From: a virus
Strand: one strand, 5' to 3'
IMG/VR virus record: IMGVR_UViG_3300031603_000001
Coordinates: 124,001 to 188,000 of that record
Length of the DNA: 64,000 bases
The translations under genes and the position numbers were made by a program. Numbering within the stretch: the first letter of the stretch is position 1; each line of letters opens with the position of its first letter. The notes below the pieces were generated by a model, which was not told the DNA's origin, did no database searches, and saw only the letters and a list, made by a program, of their open reading frames with translations. Shown piece by piece: positions 49,189-58,486 of the stretch.

Positions 49189-49512
49189 ATGAATCCAAGT
49201 CCATATGATTGCCCGACTCAAGACCGGATTACCAAGGTATATAACAACATCACTGGTTTGAATAAAACCTTTGGTGAAATCTGGAAGCAGATGTACCGTG
49301 GCGCATTCGAATCTCGAACCGGGCATTGGGTTTCTCCTCCACTATTTGATTACATCCCTGAGTGGTTCTATGAGCAGTTTGACATTGCTATGACTGCTGC
49401 TAATAGACGAGAGTTCGCACCGGATATCGTGCATTTCGAGACGGAATCTTTGGCTGTCAATAACCTTCGGGACAAGTATGACGGAGATGTAGTCTTCGGC
49501 ACACCTGTCTGA
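49189..49512 (+). CDS. Hypothetical protein (107 aa)
   Basis: Aromatic-rich helical protein (FGEIWKQMYRGAFESRTGHW). It starts three bases after the previous stop. No family is recognised. Confidence 0.72.
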   Translation: MNPSPYDCPTQDRITKVYNNITGLNKTFGEIWKQMYRGAFESRTGHWVSPPLFDYIPEWFYEQFDIAMTAANRREFAPDIVHFETESLAVNNLRDKYDGDVVFGTPV

Positions 49513-49540
49513 TAAGATCACCGGCTAAGGCTTGACCACG

Positions 49541-49610
49541 GTCTACAGACAGGAGCCCTTTGGTGGGGCAGCACATAGCTGAGGTTCGAATCCAGACCCA
49601 GTCTGTAGAC
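49541..49610 (+). ncRNA. tRNA-like RNA closed by a 10-bp stem
   Basis: GTCTACAGAC and GTCTGTAGAC form a perfect 10-bp stem around ~50 bases. The interior holds GAGG TTCGAAT CC (T-loop-like) and a CAGC/GCTG hairpin. It is on the plus strand between two late genes. A tRNA mimic or processing element is possible. Confidence 0.5.
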
Positions 49611-49630
49611 GGCCAGAAGGTAATATCATC

Positions 49631-49843
49631 ATGAAAATAATATGGGTATTAGAAAGATTTGATTCACCAATGGGGTATGTTGGTGTATTCGCAGTAGTGG
49701 GCAAGGACGCGCCGGTATATGGGCACGTACCTAATTGGTCTAGTTACGTAAAACGATTTGATTCAGAAGAAGATGCCCTTAAGTTTGGGCACAGGCACGA
49801 TTTCATAGAGCAGAATTACATTCCTATGGAGCATCAGGAGTAG
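49631..49843 (+). CDS. Hypothetical protein (70 aa)
   Basis: Beta-rich small protein (GYVGVFAVVGKDAPVYGH). No family is recognised. Confidence 0.68.
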   Translation: MKIIWVLERFDSPMGYVGVFAVVGKDAPVYGHVPNWSSYVKRFDSEEDALKFGHRHDFIEQNYIPMEHQE

Positions 49844-49867
49844 GAGGCCTGACATAACAATATTTGT

Positions 49868-50107
49868 ATGAGGAAAACCACTAAAACAACGACACCCAAA
49901 TGGCCCATGAGAGTATTGACTATACTTCTTTTAGCCGTACAAGGGTTTTCCACCAAGACACTACTCTTGATTGGGAAAATGAATATCGCATTACACGGCA
50001 CACCGATTGGACCATATTTCTTTATGGGACTAGGGGCAGTGTCCTTATGGTTCGCTGTGTTTATGTTATTGATTTACATGTACGTCAATCGTGAAATCCT
50101 ACTTTAA
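49868..50107 (+). CDS. Small membrane protein (79 aa)
   Basis: Two transmembrane helices (residues ~14-34 and ~52-75) after a basic start. Could be a holin by position and topology, but there is no supporting neighbour. Confidence 0.65.
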   Translation: MRKTTKTTTPKWPMRVLTILLLAVQGFSTKTLLLIGKMNIALHGTPIGPYFFMGLGAVSLWFAVFMLLIYMYVNREILL

Positions 50108-50158
50108 TACTTACTTGACTATGAGTATTAATATCTACGTTACAGCAGGAGAGAATAA

Positions 50159-51058
50159 GTGAGTACACCAGAATTTGCATTACCAAAGGGGTATCTAAGT
50201 ATATCCCAAATTGAGACCTACATGAAGTGCGGTCTTCAATATTATTACAGATATATCCAAGGCAAGATGACCCCACCCGGGATCGCATTAGTGACCGGGA
50301 GCTCAGGCCACGCAGCGTTGGAGATGAACTTTACCCACAAAGCTAAGACCATGGAAGATGCCCCAGTGGCAGACGTGCTTGATGCGTTTAGCGACAGCTA
50401 TGACCAAAAGGTTATAGAAGTAGAGCACATGAATAAGGTAGCTAAGGGTAAGGAGAAAGATCGTACAACTAAACTTATTGAAGTACATCAAGAGATAATG
50501 GCACCGAGCCTTATGCCTATGGATCAGTCCTCAGTGGAGGGGGAGATTCGTATGGATATAGGCGGGGTACCTATGCTTGGGTACTATGATTTAGAAACAC
50601 CTACAGCATTAATTGACCACAAGTTTGTGGGCAAAGCCAAGGGAACGAATGAGGCTAATGACAGCTTACAGCTTACATTCTATAGTAAGGCTAAGGGAAA
50701 ACCCGACGTAGCCTTCAATTGTTTAATTAAACAGAAAGAAAGCAAGACAACGCACAAGTGGAGTGATCCACGAGTTGTCATGGTGACTGGCCGTACACGG
50801 ACTGAAGCTGATTACAAATGGCTTGAGAGTGTGGTACGTTTTGTTGCAGCAGCTATCTCAGCAGGAGTATTTGTTCCTGCACCGCCTGACCATTGGGCAT
50901 GTACTAAACGCTTTTGCGGGTACTACGACCAGTGTAGAGGTTCGGGAAAAGACGTTTCCCCTACCATCATCGCGTTGGGACAGAGCAGAGCTGACAGCAG
51001 AGCTAAGAAAGAAAAGATTGCAGAGAAACCAACTGCAGTATTCGAAATGGGCCTATAG
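50159..51058 (+). CDS. PD-(D/E)XK nuclease, RecB/Cas4-like (299 aa)
   Basis: A GTG start follows AGGAG. SISQIETYMKCGLQYYYRYI near the N-terminus, GSSGHAALE, GVPMLGYYDLE then TALIDHKFVGKAK (the D...ExK core) and C-terminal CTKRFCGYYDQC match the RecB-family/Cas4 layout with four Cys for an iron-sulfur cluster. It likely trims DNA ends during recombination or packaging. Confidence 0.88.
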   Translation: MSTPEFALPKGYLSISQIETYMKCGLQYYYRYIQGKMTPPGIALVTGSSGHAALEMNFTHKAKTMEDAPVADVLDAFSDSYDQKVIEVEHMNKVAKGKEKDRTTKLIEVHQEIMAPSLMPMDQSSVEGEIRMDIGGVPMLGYYDLETPTALIDHKFVGKAKGTNEANDSLQLTFYSKAKGKPDVAFNCLIKQKESKTTHKWSDPRVVMVTGRTRTEADYKWLESVVRFVAAAISAGVFVPAPPDHWACTKRFCGYYDQCRGSGKDVSPTIIALGQSRADSRAKKEKIAEKPTAVFEMGL

Positions 51059-51069
51059 AGGAGAATCAA

Positions 51070-52227
51070 ATGCGCATTAGATATAACTACCCACAGGGTA
51101 ACAACGAATTAGAATTAGTAGCATTAGGCTACATTACTATGCTTACCAACGCAGGACACATAGCTGTGATAGCTCCTATGTCTTTGCTGGTTGTACAGCA
51201 AAATATCCCGTCCAGTAATTTGGACGCAATCAACCCAGAGGAACCAAACTGGGATTTAGTAATTGACCATATTCAATATCCCTTAGTACCGGAACTTGAT
51301 GAACATGCTCCTACAGTATTTGTATCAGCGTGGTTAGCCGACAAGATCCCAGAGTATTGGACAGAAACATTGCAGAAATCTGCTGGTGTAATTGTGCCAA
51401 GTATACTAATGGTAGAGCCATTCGAAGCAATCGAAGGTCTCACAGTGACTGTAGCTATGCTACCGCCCTTCCCTGGTTCAGACACACGTCCTGCTACGAA
51501 GCTGCCGGAACCTCTTAAAGAGAAGAATTATCTTATGGCCTTGTGTTCAGGCCACTTCATGGATCACATAGAGGGTATCGTAATTGATTATTATCAGATG
51601 CCTATAGCAGAGAATGGCGTTTTAGTTATTAGCGTAGACAACCCCCTAGCAGGGTACGAAGGCTCCGCCATGTCTGCGATAAGCAGTGCAAAGAAAGCTG
51701 CTAATTATCGTAGCACTAAGTATCCTCCTATTCTACTTCTAGATGGTACAGAAGATCCAGAAATGCGTAAGGCAATCTCAGGCAATGCCCGAGGTCTTAT
51801 AGCGCTTTCGCAGAATGATCCGTGGGCACTGGGTATCCACACGGCGTTAGCTGCAGGAGTACCTGTTATTACCACAGGACAGAAGCAAGGTTTTTGTGAT
51901 GAATTGATTGTGCTACCGGTTGTAGACACACCACCATCCTTTGACGCACCTGAGTATGGCATAGATTCTTCAATGAAGATGCCGTCACACAACTCTGCAG
52001 CCTTATCAGTTATGATGGCGAACCTACTCACAGATGATGTGGAGTACGAACGCTACAAGAATAAGTCTGAAGCAGCCCATGAGTGGTTGGACTCCCAAGT
52101 TGAGGAGACCACCGCGAGGCTCACTGAATGGTTTACGGAGGTATACGATGAAGCGCACACGGAGGACGAACCGGAAGTGGGACGAGTTCCTAGTGATCTC
52201 GACGATACGCAATCTATTACAAGTTGA
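51070..52227 (+). CDS. Glycosyltransferase-like protein, GT-B fold (385 aa)
   Basis: The C-terminal half has LIALSQNDPWALGIHTALAA followed by GVPVITTGQKQGFCDEL, like the sugar-nucleotide binding part of GT4 enzymes (E/D-x-x-G...G-P-V-I). The N-terminal half fits a first Rossmann domain. It may work with the second enzyme at 55415. Substrate unknown; DNA or capsid glycosylation is possible. Confidence 0.6.
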   Translation: MRIRYNYPQGNNELELVALGYITMLTNAGHIAVIAPMSLLVVQQNIPSSNLDAINPEEPNWDLVIDHIQYPLVPELDEHAPTVFVSAWLADKIPEYWTETLQKSAGVIVPSILMVEPFEAIEGLTVTVAMLPPFPGSDTRPATKLPEPLKEKNYLMALCSGHFMDHIEGIVIDYYQMPIAENGVLVISVDNPLAGYEGSAMSAISSAKKAANYRSTKYPPILLLDGTEDPEMRKAISGNARGLIALSQNDPWALGIHTALAAGVPVITTGQKQGFCDELIVLPVVDTPPSFDAPEYGIDSSMKMPSHNSAALSVMMANLLTDDVEYERYKNKSEAAHEWLDSQVEETTARLTEWFTEVYDEAHTEDEPEVGRVPSDLDDTQSITS

Positions 52228-52363
52228 TTATGCCTATGTTCGTGAACATGATGAGTCTCTTTACAAAGCCGGAAAGAAGTTCTTTGGCTCTTGGGAAGCG
52301 GCTGTTGTGGCCAGCGGACGAGAGTACAAGCCCTTAAGGGGGCGTAGCTCAAAACAAGTTTAG
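52148..52363 (+). CDS. Small basic DNA-binding-like protein (71 aa)
   Basis: The start is the ATG at 52148 after GGAGGT, overlapping the glycosyltransferase end. The string LYKAGKKFFGSWEAAVVASG is a motif seen in homing-endonuclease-associated DNA-binding modules (x-A-x-x-x-F-G-S-W-x-x-A). The C-terminus is basic. Confidence 0.62.
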   Translation: MKRTRRTNRKWDEFLVISTIRNLLQVDYAYVREHDESLYKAGKKFFGSWEAAVVASGREYKPLRGRSSKQV

Positions 52364-52375
52364 TCTCTCACCTGC

Positions 52376-52434
52376 GGACATCTCCCAGATGTCCCCCGAA
52401 TAGTCAAGCCCAGGGTACTCCTCCCCTGGGTTTT
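52376..52434 (+). terminator. Double hairpin with T tract, Rho-independent terminator
   Basis: GGACATCT/AGATGTCC is followed by CCCAGGG/CCCTGGG and then TTTTC. This is the best intrinsic terminator seen in the window. Confidence 0.8.
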
Positions 52435-52446
52435 CGGTATTATAAA

Positions 52447-52467
52447 GATGACATAACAGTAAGTGAT
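52447..52467 (+). repeat. 21-bp direct repeat, copy 1 (copy 2 at ~54028-54048)
   Basis: GATGACATAACAGTAAGTGA plus T occurs here in front of one gene and again inside the 430-aa gene. Surrounding sequences differ. Confidence 0.8.
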
Positions 52468-52857
52468 ATGATAAGAATAAAACACCATAATGGTACTAAC
52501 GGAAATCACCGCAGCGTAGAAGTTACGCACTTCCCTGAGGTAGATCGTACTAGCTTCCTGTATAAATTACTCACAACGTTTCGTCAACAGAACGACATAG
52601 AGACAGAAATACGTTGGGCATCACATTTCTCCATGGAACTAAACTCGCCAGAGGATGTTCCGTATGGCGTCCGCTCTTACATCAGGCGGCGCCCTAGTCT
52701 GCACCTGACGGTGCCGGCTATAAGCATAAGGCGTAGTAGCCAGAGTGATATAGATGACTTGGACTGGGAGGACTTAATACAATTATCAAGACCCCAAAGC
52801 GAGATCGCATTAGTAGAACTCATTGAAGAATACATAGCCGAAGGGGAGCTTGACTAA
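52468..52857 (+). CDS. Hypothetical protein (129 aa)
   Basis: Soluble protein with a basic middle (RSYIRRRPSLHLTV) and acidic end. Its upstream region carries a 21-base copy of sequence from inside the next gene (see repeat). It overlaps the next gene by one base. Confidence 0.72.
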   Translation: MIRIKHHNGTNGNHRSVEVTHFPEVDRTSFLYKLLTTFRQQNDIETEIRWASHFSMELNSPEDVPYGVRSYIRRRPSLHLTVPAISIRRSSQSDIDDLDWEDLIQLSRPQSEIALVELIEEYIAEGELD

Positions 52858-54149
52858 TGGCTCAAGAGAAACAAGCAGTACTAGAGTCTATACTCAGTGT
52901 AAAGTATATACGCCGAGATATAAAAGGTGATGCAAATGCACCTAGACTCACCTCTAAAGAGAAGGCCGATCGTACAGCATATGAGCGCAGTACCGCCGAA
53001 GCCTTAGCCAAGGTGCACTTAGCACGGATGCTGTCTCTCAAGAGAACACGTGATGCTATACGTAAAGCTTTGGATGAAAACCTAGCAGACTTTAAGGTCA
53101 CATTGGCGGTGGATAAATACCCACAACTGTCCCGTGCGTTAAGACGGTTGTCAGATGGGGCCACTGCTTCTGATATAACCTGGCCGTTGATTAGGCGAGC
53201 TTACGCACTACACCGTAACGCACCTGGGATAAGCCTAGGCTTTGATCCTGTTGCGGCACTCTACGGGGAGATAGGGCCTGACGGTGAGTACATGATTACT
53301 CCTAATGACCCTATTCCCAGCGATGCCACTTGTGACGAGATAGCAGAAGGCCCTGCCGTTACCGCTTCCCGCAGTACCGGGGATTCAGACTCTGACGAAG
53401 AAGGCGCAGACTTCCCTGTTGCACCAGGACAGGCCTCTGTTGAGGCAATAGAATCAGTACTAGATCTGCAGACAAATGGTATATTCTGGCAGATAATACT
53501 AACCTTCTTTTACGTCATGGCTGAGATGTTCTTTAACACATTAGCCACCTTCTTCAATACGTACAGAAACCTACCTATAGTTAAGAAACTTATACGTAAG
53601 ATAGTTAAAGCTCTGGAAGCTTTAGCTGCATATTTTAGGTGTATGTACCAGTCAGTAGGAGTGCCCGATGCACACGCAGGCTGTGTCAGCTCTGTGACGG
53701 AGGAATATTATCCTGAAGATGAGTTTGACGATGATGGTGAGAAGATGATAGATGCCGCTGCAGACGGCGGAGATCTTGGTACACTAGCAGGGGCGTTGAG
53801 CGACGTTATACATTCTAATAATCAGCTTGATTGTATGCAGGCCGCACAGGCCTTACTGCAGTTCACAAAATCACGTAGCGCACTAGGAGGGCAGATCGTT
53901 GATGGCCCTAACTGGGACGCAGTTTTAATGGGGCTAGTCATGGAGTACAGTGATGATGTTTTTGCTAACACATCCCAAGCCTTGCTTGACATGGGAGACT
54001 TTGGTGACCCAACAGATCCACTAAATGATGACATAACAGTAAGTGATGCAACAATAGAACTTACAGAAGATAACAAACGAAAGCCTCTTTACAGAGTGCG
54101 ATACCACGGAAGTAGTAGGAACAGATGGAAACAATTGACCCAAAAATAG
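52857..54149 (+). CDS. Large hypothetical protein with hydrophobic middle (430 aa)
   Basis: A helical basic N-terminal domain, an acidic linker (STGDSDSDEEGAD), a hydrophobic segment near residues 208-240 (IFWQIILTFFYVMAEMFFNT) and an acidic C-terminal domain. By position it could be a structural or membrane-active late protein. No family is recognised. Confidence 0.78.
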   Translation: MAQEKQAVLESILSVKYIRRDIKGDANAPRLTSKEKADRTAYERSTAEALAKVHLARMLSLKRTRDAIRKALDENLADFKVTLAVDKYPQLSRALRRLSDGATASDITWPLIRRAYALHRNAPGISLGFDPVAALYGEIGPDGEYMITPNDPIPSDATCDEIAEGPAVTASRSTGDSDSDEEGADFPVAPGQASVEAIESVLDLQTNGIFWQIILTFFYVMAEMFFNTLATFFNTYRNLPIVKKLIRKIVKALEALAAYFRCMYQSVGVPDAHAGCVSSVTEEYYPEDEFDDDGEKMIDAAADGGDLGTLAGALSDVIHSNNQLDCMQAAQALLQFTKSRSALGGQIVDGPNWDAVLMGLVMEYSDDVFANTSQALLDMGDFGDPTDPLNDDITVSDATIELTEDNKRKPLYRVRYHGSSRNRWKQLTQK

Positions 54150-54457
54150 CAGTACAACTTAAAGGCGACACTGACGGAGACGTACATAACGTACTTGAAG
54201 TGTTTGACACAGTTGAGCCTATGCCGGCTGAGTATGTAACCTTTCCTCCGGTTACCGCAGACGAGTTACCTTGGCTGCTCTCTGAGAACGAGGAATTCGA
54301 AGGAGCTTATTCGGCGGAGTATAATGAGCAGAAATATCACATCAATTGTCCTTGCGGGCAATCGGTAGAGGTATACGTAAGTGATAGTTGCAAACATTGC
54401 GGAAGAGTATTTACACTCGAAACCAGAGTGTTTGTAAACTGGAAAGCACAACAATGA
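54125..54457 (+). CDS. Zinc-ribbon small protein (110 aa)
   Basis: A C-terminal zinc ribbon (HINCPCGQSVEVYVSDSC followed by KHCGR) follows an acidic N-terminus. It overlaps the previous gene by 25 bases and the next by four. Confidence 0.75.
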   Translation: METIDPKIAVQLKGDTDGDVHNVLEVFDTVEPMPAEYVTFPPVTADELPWLLSENEEFEGAYSAEYNEQKYHINCPCGQSVEVYVSDSCKHCGRVFTLETRVFVNWKAQQ

Positions 54458-54810
54458 TCGTCATTCGTTTTTGGGATGATAATCAGGATGCCACACTGCA
54501 CGCTGATGTAGACCATTTTAACTTCTTTCTGAGTCTATGGAAGAAGGCACATGATACAAATGTAAACCTTGAGGCTACACCTGATTCAACAGAACAGATC
54601 CCAGTATATAAAATCCCAAAAGCATTAGCGCATTTACCACAGATGTCTTCAGGCTCAGATGCCAAGCAGACTTTGGAAGTGCCCTGTATACGAGTGACCG
54701 CCCTTAACGCCGACACCGGTAAGGTAGAGTCTGAATGGATAATCATTAAAGATTTAACACTAGAAATAGAAACAGAATTGATGGAGAGCATGTACTTTGG
54801 ACATTCTTGA
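54454..54810 (+). CDS. Hypothetical protein (118 aa)
   Basis: The start is the ATG at 54454 (ATGA overlap). Beta-rich acidic protein (MIVIRFWDDNQDATLHADVD). No family is recognised. Confidence 0.72.
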   Translation: MIVIRFWDDNQDATLHADVDHFNFFLSLWKKAHDTNVNLEATPDSTEQIPVYKIPKALAHLPQMSSGSDAKQTLEVPCIRVTALNADTGKVESEWIIIKDLTLEIETELMESMYFGHS

Positions 54811-55207
54811 GCATTACGACGAATTACCCCAAGCACTGAGTGCAATAGTCAGAGGCTTCCTAGCAGGGAAGGACGACTATACACCTGAGGTGTTTCACTG
54901 TACCCCTGATGAAGTAGTTGATATCCTTGACAAGGATGACCTTATATTTCAGATCATAATTGACCGGCCATATGAAGCATACTACATCGTTGCAGTAGGA
55001 GAAAAGGACAGAACTGTCCAGAGCGATCTTGTTATACACAACCCCTTCCATGTCAAGCGTGCTAGTCTATACTTCGCCTCTGTATCATCAGAATGGATCT
55101 ACGCCATGAAAAGCGAGATCAACAATGAGAAGCAGATGTACGGAGAACCAGTAGAGTGGGACCAGGCAGAAGAGAAATATGCCACGCCTTTTCAGTACAG
55201 CGGATAA
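54797..55207 (+). CDS. Hypothetical protein (136 aa), TTG start
   Basis: The frame opens with TTG at 54797, with GGAG about ten bases upstream, inside the previous gene. Acidic alpha/beta protein. No family is recognised. Confidence 0.65.
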   Translation: MDILEHYDELPQALSAIVRGFLAGKDDYTPEVFHCTPDEVVDILDKDDLIFQIIIDRPYEAYYIVAVGEKDRTVQSDLVIHNPFHVKRASLYFASVSSEWIYAMKSEINNEKQMYGEPVEWDQAEEKYATPFQYSG

Positions 55208-55418
55208 GCTATTAGATAGGCTCGAACGCTTCTACCTATGCCAGTCTGCCCCGGCATATATTAGGGACAACAAGTATTGGAACTCCTTTTTGGAGATACG
55301 AGAACTACGAGGCATCGGCTGCACCTACTCCCTTAATGTATGCAAAGCATGGACACAGGCTGAACCGGCACTGACACAACAACTATTGAGAGAAGAAATA
55401 AAGGATTTAAGAGAATGA
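55179..55418 (+). CDS. Small helical protein (79 aa)
   Basis: Helical protein (TADKLLDRLERFYLCQ) that overlaps both neighbours; ends four bases inside the glycosyltransferase gene. Confidence 0.68.
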   Translation: MPRLFSTADKLLDRLERFYLCQSAPAYIRDNKYWNSFLEIRELRGIGCTYSLNVCKAWTQAEPALTQQLLREEIKDLRE

Positions 55419-56794
55419 ACATTTTAGTACTAGCTCCATCAGCAGCCTCAACGCACGGAGACAGCCGATACACGAGAGAACTTATCCAACAGTTACGCAG
55501 GGCAGGTAACAAGGTTGATCACTTAGCCATCGGTCATAAATACACCGAAATGGGCGTAGAAGTAGGTCAGACGTTTACCACCTTGAAGAGTCACCAACAC
55601 TGCTGTGGGATACCTGATCCTGTTTTGGAGATCCAGGACCGACATGAATTCGGCGCTTTACTCATCCGAGATGGCGAACCAAAACCATGGCAACCGGAGC
55701 TTCCATGTCTACAAGGTAGACTAATGCCAGACGACTATACTGCGGGACGTAGTTTCCAGTTCATAGCAGCCAGTTTAAGGCCACACGTAGTTATCACCAT
55801 AGGCGGCGCTGACCTCGGAGTATTAGCTACGGCCACACCCCTACGAGGCGGCTACAAACACATTCACGTGTTTACCTTTGATGGCACAACTCCTCCTGAT
55901 TCTATAACGCAAGGTATCGATGCGACAAGCGTCGCTACAATGCTAGAGCAGGCGGACTCCGTAGTAGCAACGAGCGAGTTTGCTGCTGACGCAATCTTTA
56001 GCATGTACAAGGGGACTAGGCCCTTAGTGATTACAGAAGGTATTGATACTACTGTATTTGCGCGGCTTCCCAATGATCCACAAGAACTTGTACGTCGTAC
56101 AAACAGTACCAACTTGGTACAACTCACCAAAAGTGGAACCTACAGTTTAGATGTAGAGTCCCTTGAAGATACATACAATATCCTGGTAGTAGGTGATAAC
56201 ACAGAACGTAAGAACTTACCTATGGTATTAGAAACCATCGCTAAGCTCCGTCGTAGTGTGAAACAGGATAAAGATATTCGGCTGATTTTGCATGTGCCTG
56301 CCGGCGGCGTAGATGGATGGGACATTCCGCTCTTACTTAAGAAGTACAAAGCGTGGTCTTGGACTTATATACACTACCAGTATACACAGGACTTTGCTAT
56401 CACTGACCGTGACCTAAACGCACTATACAACTCATCGGACATATTCCTGAGTCTATCAAGTGCCGAAGGCTGGTCAACTGCCGCATTGGAGGCGACAGCA
56501 GTAGAAGTACCAGTTATCATGCAATCATTTGGCGGTGTACAGGAATGGGGCAAGAACTCAGTGTTCTTCGTTAATTCCGTTGCTACACTTGTCAAACCAG
56601 GAACACATGAGACATGGTCTATTCCGGATCTCGTGGATGTACAGCAACTCCTAGAGGATGCATACACTGATAGACTTCCAGAAGACCAATTGTCCGGACT
56701 ACGGTCCACGGCGCGTAGGTATGACTGGAGCGCTGTATCCAAGTACTGGGTAGAGTTATTACAAACATTTCAAACACGAGAGACAAATGACTAA
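55415..56794 (+). CDS. Glycosyltransferase family 4-like (459 aa)
   Basis: MNILVLAPSAASTHGDSRYT is a typical GT-B first strand and loop. ILVVGDNTERKNLPMVLETI and LSLSSAEGWSTAALEATAVE followed by VPVI match the GT4 donor-site motifs (E-x7-E region). It probably transfers sugar from a nucleotide sugar; phages use such enzymes on DNA, capsids or host lipids. ATG overlaps the previous stop. Confidence 0.85.
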   Translation: MNILVLAPSAASTHGDSRYTRELIQQLRRAGNKVDHLAIGHKYTEMGVEVGQTFTTLKSHQHCCGIPDPVLEIQDRHEFGALLIRDGEPKPWQPELPCLQGRLMPDDYTAGRSFQFIAASLRPHVVITIGGADLGVLATATPLRGGYKHIHVFTFDGTTPPDSITQGIDATSVATMLEQADSVVATSEFAADAIFSMYKGTRPLVITEGIDTTVFARLPNDPQELVRRTNSTNLVQLTKSGTYSLDVESLEDTYNILVVGDNTERKNLPMVLETIAKLRRSVKQDKDIRLILHVPAGGVDGWDIPLLLKKYKAWSWTYIHYQYTQDFAITDRDLNALYNSSDIFLSLSSAEGWSTAALEATAVEVPVIMQSFGGVQEWGKNSVFFVNSVATLVKPGTHETWSIPDLVDVQQLLEDAYTDRLPEDQLSGLRSTARRYDWSAVSKYWVELLQTFQTRETND

Positions 56795-57767
56795 AAGAAG
56801 CTATATACAATATGAAGATGAACACTACCTATGGTTGGACAAACGGGTAAAGAAGAAAGAAGGAAGTTGGGCTGTAATTACTATGGACTTCAACCTCCAC
56901 TTCGGAACTACTCAGTCTGAGCCTACACTGTACCAGACGTATCGTAAAGCTAAACAGACAGGTCGTATCAAAGAGGCCAAAACTGCTGCCAAGACTGCCA
57001 GTATACTAGTGGAAAAGGACTACATGAAAGTGGCTATGATCCCTGATATGCATATGCCTTATCACGACGAGAAAGCTGTAATGGCTATCTTGAATGTGGT
57101 ATCTGATTGGCAACCAGATCTGTTAGTACAGATGGGTGACCTTCTTGACTTTTATCAGATCTCACAGTTCAGCCGTGACCCGCGCTCTATCACTATGCTA
57201 GGCGATGATCTATATGAGGCAGGGCAAATGTTAGGCAAGTTCCGCCAAGCAGCCCCTAATGCGGATATACACTGGATCAAGGGTAACCACGAGAACCGTT
57301 GGGACCGTCACTTAGTGAAGAACTCCGCAGAGTTCTATGCACTTTTCGAAGAGAATTCATTCCTCCGTTATATGGACATTGCAGAACACAATGTACAGTT
57401 TCACGAGTATGACTATGTACACCGTGGTTTTCAATTTACACATGGTGACATTGTTCGCAAGTTCGCCGGATATGCTGCAAAAGAAATGCATACCCGCTCT
57501 AACATGAACGGCGCTATGGGTCATACTCACAGAATGGGTATGTTTCGCCACACCTACCGCGAGGAAAAGGCCTTCACATTCATGGAATGTGGGCACCTGT
57601 ATGATATCAAACATGCAGGCTACATTAACGGTACCCCTAACTGGCAACAAGGCGCTGTAATGGCAGAGTTCTGGTGGCCTAAAGAGAATCATCTGGAAGT
57701 ATTTCCACACTTCCTAACGACGGTAGACGGCGCTACTGTTCATAACGGTAAGAAGTATGTCGGCTGA
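56787..57767 (+). CDS. Calcineurin-like metallophosphoesterase (326 aa)
   Basis: Motifs in order: MIPDMHMPYHDEKA, QMGDLLDFYQIS, WIKGNHENRWDRHL, QFTHGDIVRK and GAMGHTHRMG. An ~85-residue N-terminal extension precedes the catalytic domain. It lies between the glycosyltransferase and packaging genes. It may act on DNA ends or nucleotides. Confidence 0.92.
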   Translation: MTKRSYIQYEDEHYLWLDKRVKKKEGSWAVITMDFNLHFGTTQSEPTLYQTYRKAKQTGRIKEAKTAAKTASILVEKDYMKVAMIPDMHMPYHDEKAVMAILNVVSDWQPDLLVQMGDLLDFYQISQFSRDPRSITMLGDDLYEAGQMLGKFRQAAPNADIHWIKGNHENRWDRHLVKNSAEFYALFEENSFLRYMDIAEHNVQFHEYDYVHRGFQFTHGDIVRKFAGYAAKEMHTRSNMNGAMGHTHRMGMFRHTYREEKAFTFMECGHLYDIKHAGYINGTPNWQQGAVMAEFWWPKENHLEVFPHFLTTVDGATVHNGKKYVG

Positions 57768-58482
57768 TGCAAAAAAGTCCGTAATAAGATACGCAGACCC
57801 CGCACACCCTGCAACTATTCGTATCCTGGCAGCATTTCCTGAAGAGGCCGCTGCCAGGATACGTTTAACAGAGGAGCAGGTTAAGTACATTACACTGGTC
57901 ACAGATGGCGGTGTGAACGGGCTTTCCACTATTATACCCAGGCACTGCAAGGTTGATTGTGAATTTACAGAAGTATGCCATTTCCGTCAGCTAAAACTGG
58001 ATCCAGTAGGTGATCTATGTCCGGATGAAATTCTATTCATAGAAACGATTGGACCTAAGTTGATCGTCAGTATGAACATAGACACAGAGGACTTCATCGA
58101 GTGGGACATGCTCAAAGAATACATTGATGCGTCTGTGCGGGAACGTAGAGCTCAGCGCCTACTCTCTATACATGGAGAGCTTAGCCAAAGGGTGTCTGCT
58201 GTTGATCAAAAGTCAGGTGATGCTTATTGGGAAGACAAGCAGCACGAAGCTAAGAATGTACTGGACAACGCTTTACGCCAAAAGACTAAGATTAGAAAAG
58301 AATTACTATTAACACGTGAACAACGTGAGAAGTATAAGAAGGACGAGCAAGGCGATGAAGCTACTAAGATGGCTGAGATGCGCAAACGTCTGGACGATGC
58401 GAAGAAGGAAAGAGAGAAAGAAACCGAGGAAGGTGAATTTAAAGAAATGCCTGTAGAGCAGGAAGAGAAGATACAAAGGTAA
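57757..58482 (+). CDS. Hypothetical protein upstream of packaging genes (241 aa)
   Basis: Four Cys (CKVDCEFTEVC, then C) at residues ~69-95 may bind metal. The rest is helical and ends in a highly charged Lys/Glu region, possibly coiled coil. A small-terminase or adaptor role is possible only by position. Confidence 0.72.
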   Translation: MSADAKKSVIRYADPAHPATIRILAAFPEEAAARIRLTEEQVKYITLVTDGGVNGLSTIIPRHCKVDCEFTEVCHFRQLKLDPVGDLCPDEILFIETIGPKLIVSMNIDTEDFIEWDMLKEYIDASVRERRAQRLLSIHGELSQRVSAVDQKSGDAYWEDKQHEAKNVLDNALRQKTKIRKELLLTREQREKYKKDEQGDEATKMAEMRKRLDDAKKEREKETEEGEFKEMPVEQEEKIQR

Positions 58483-58486
58483 TATT

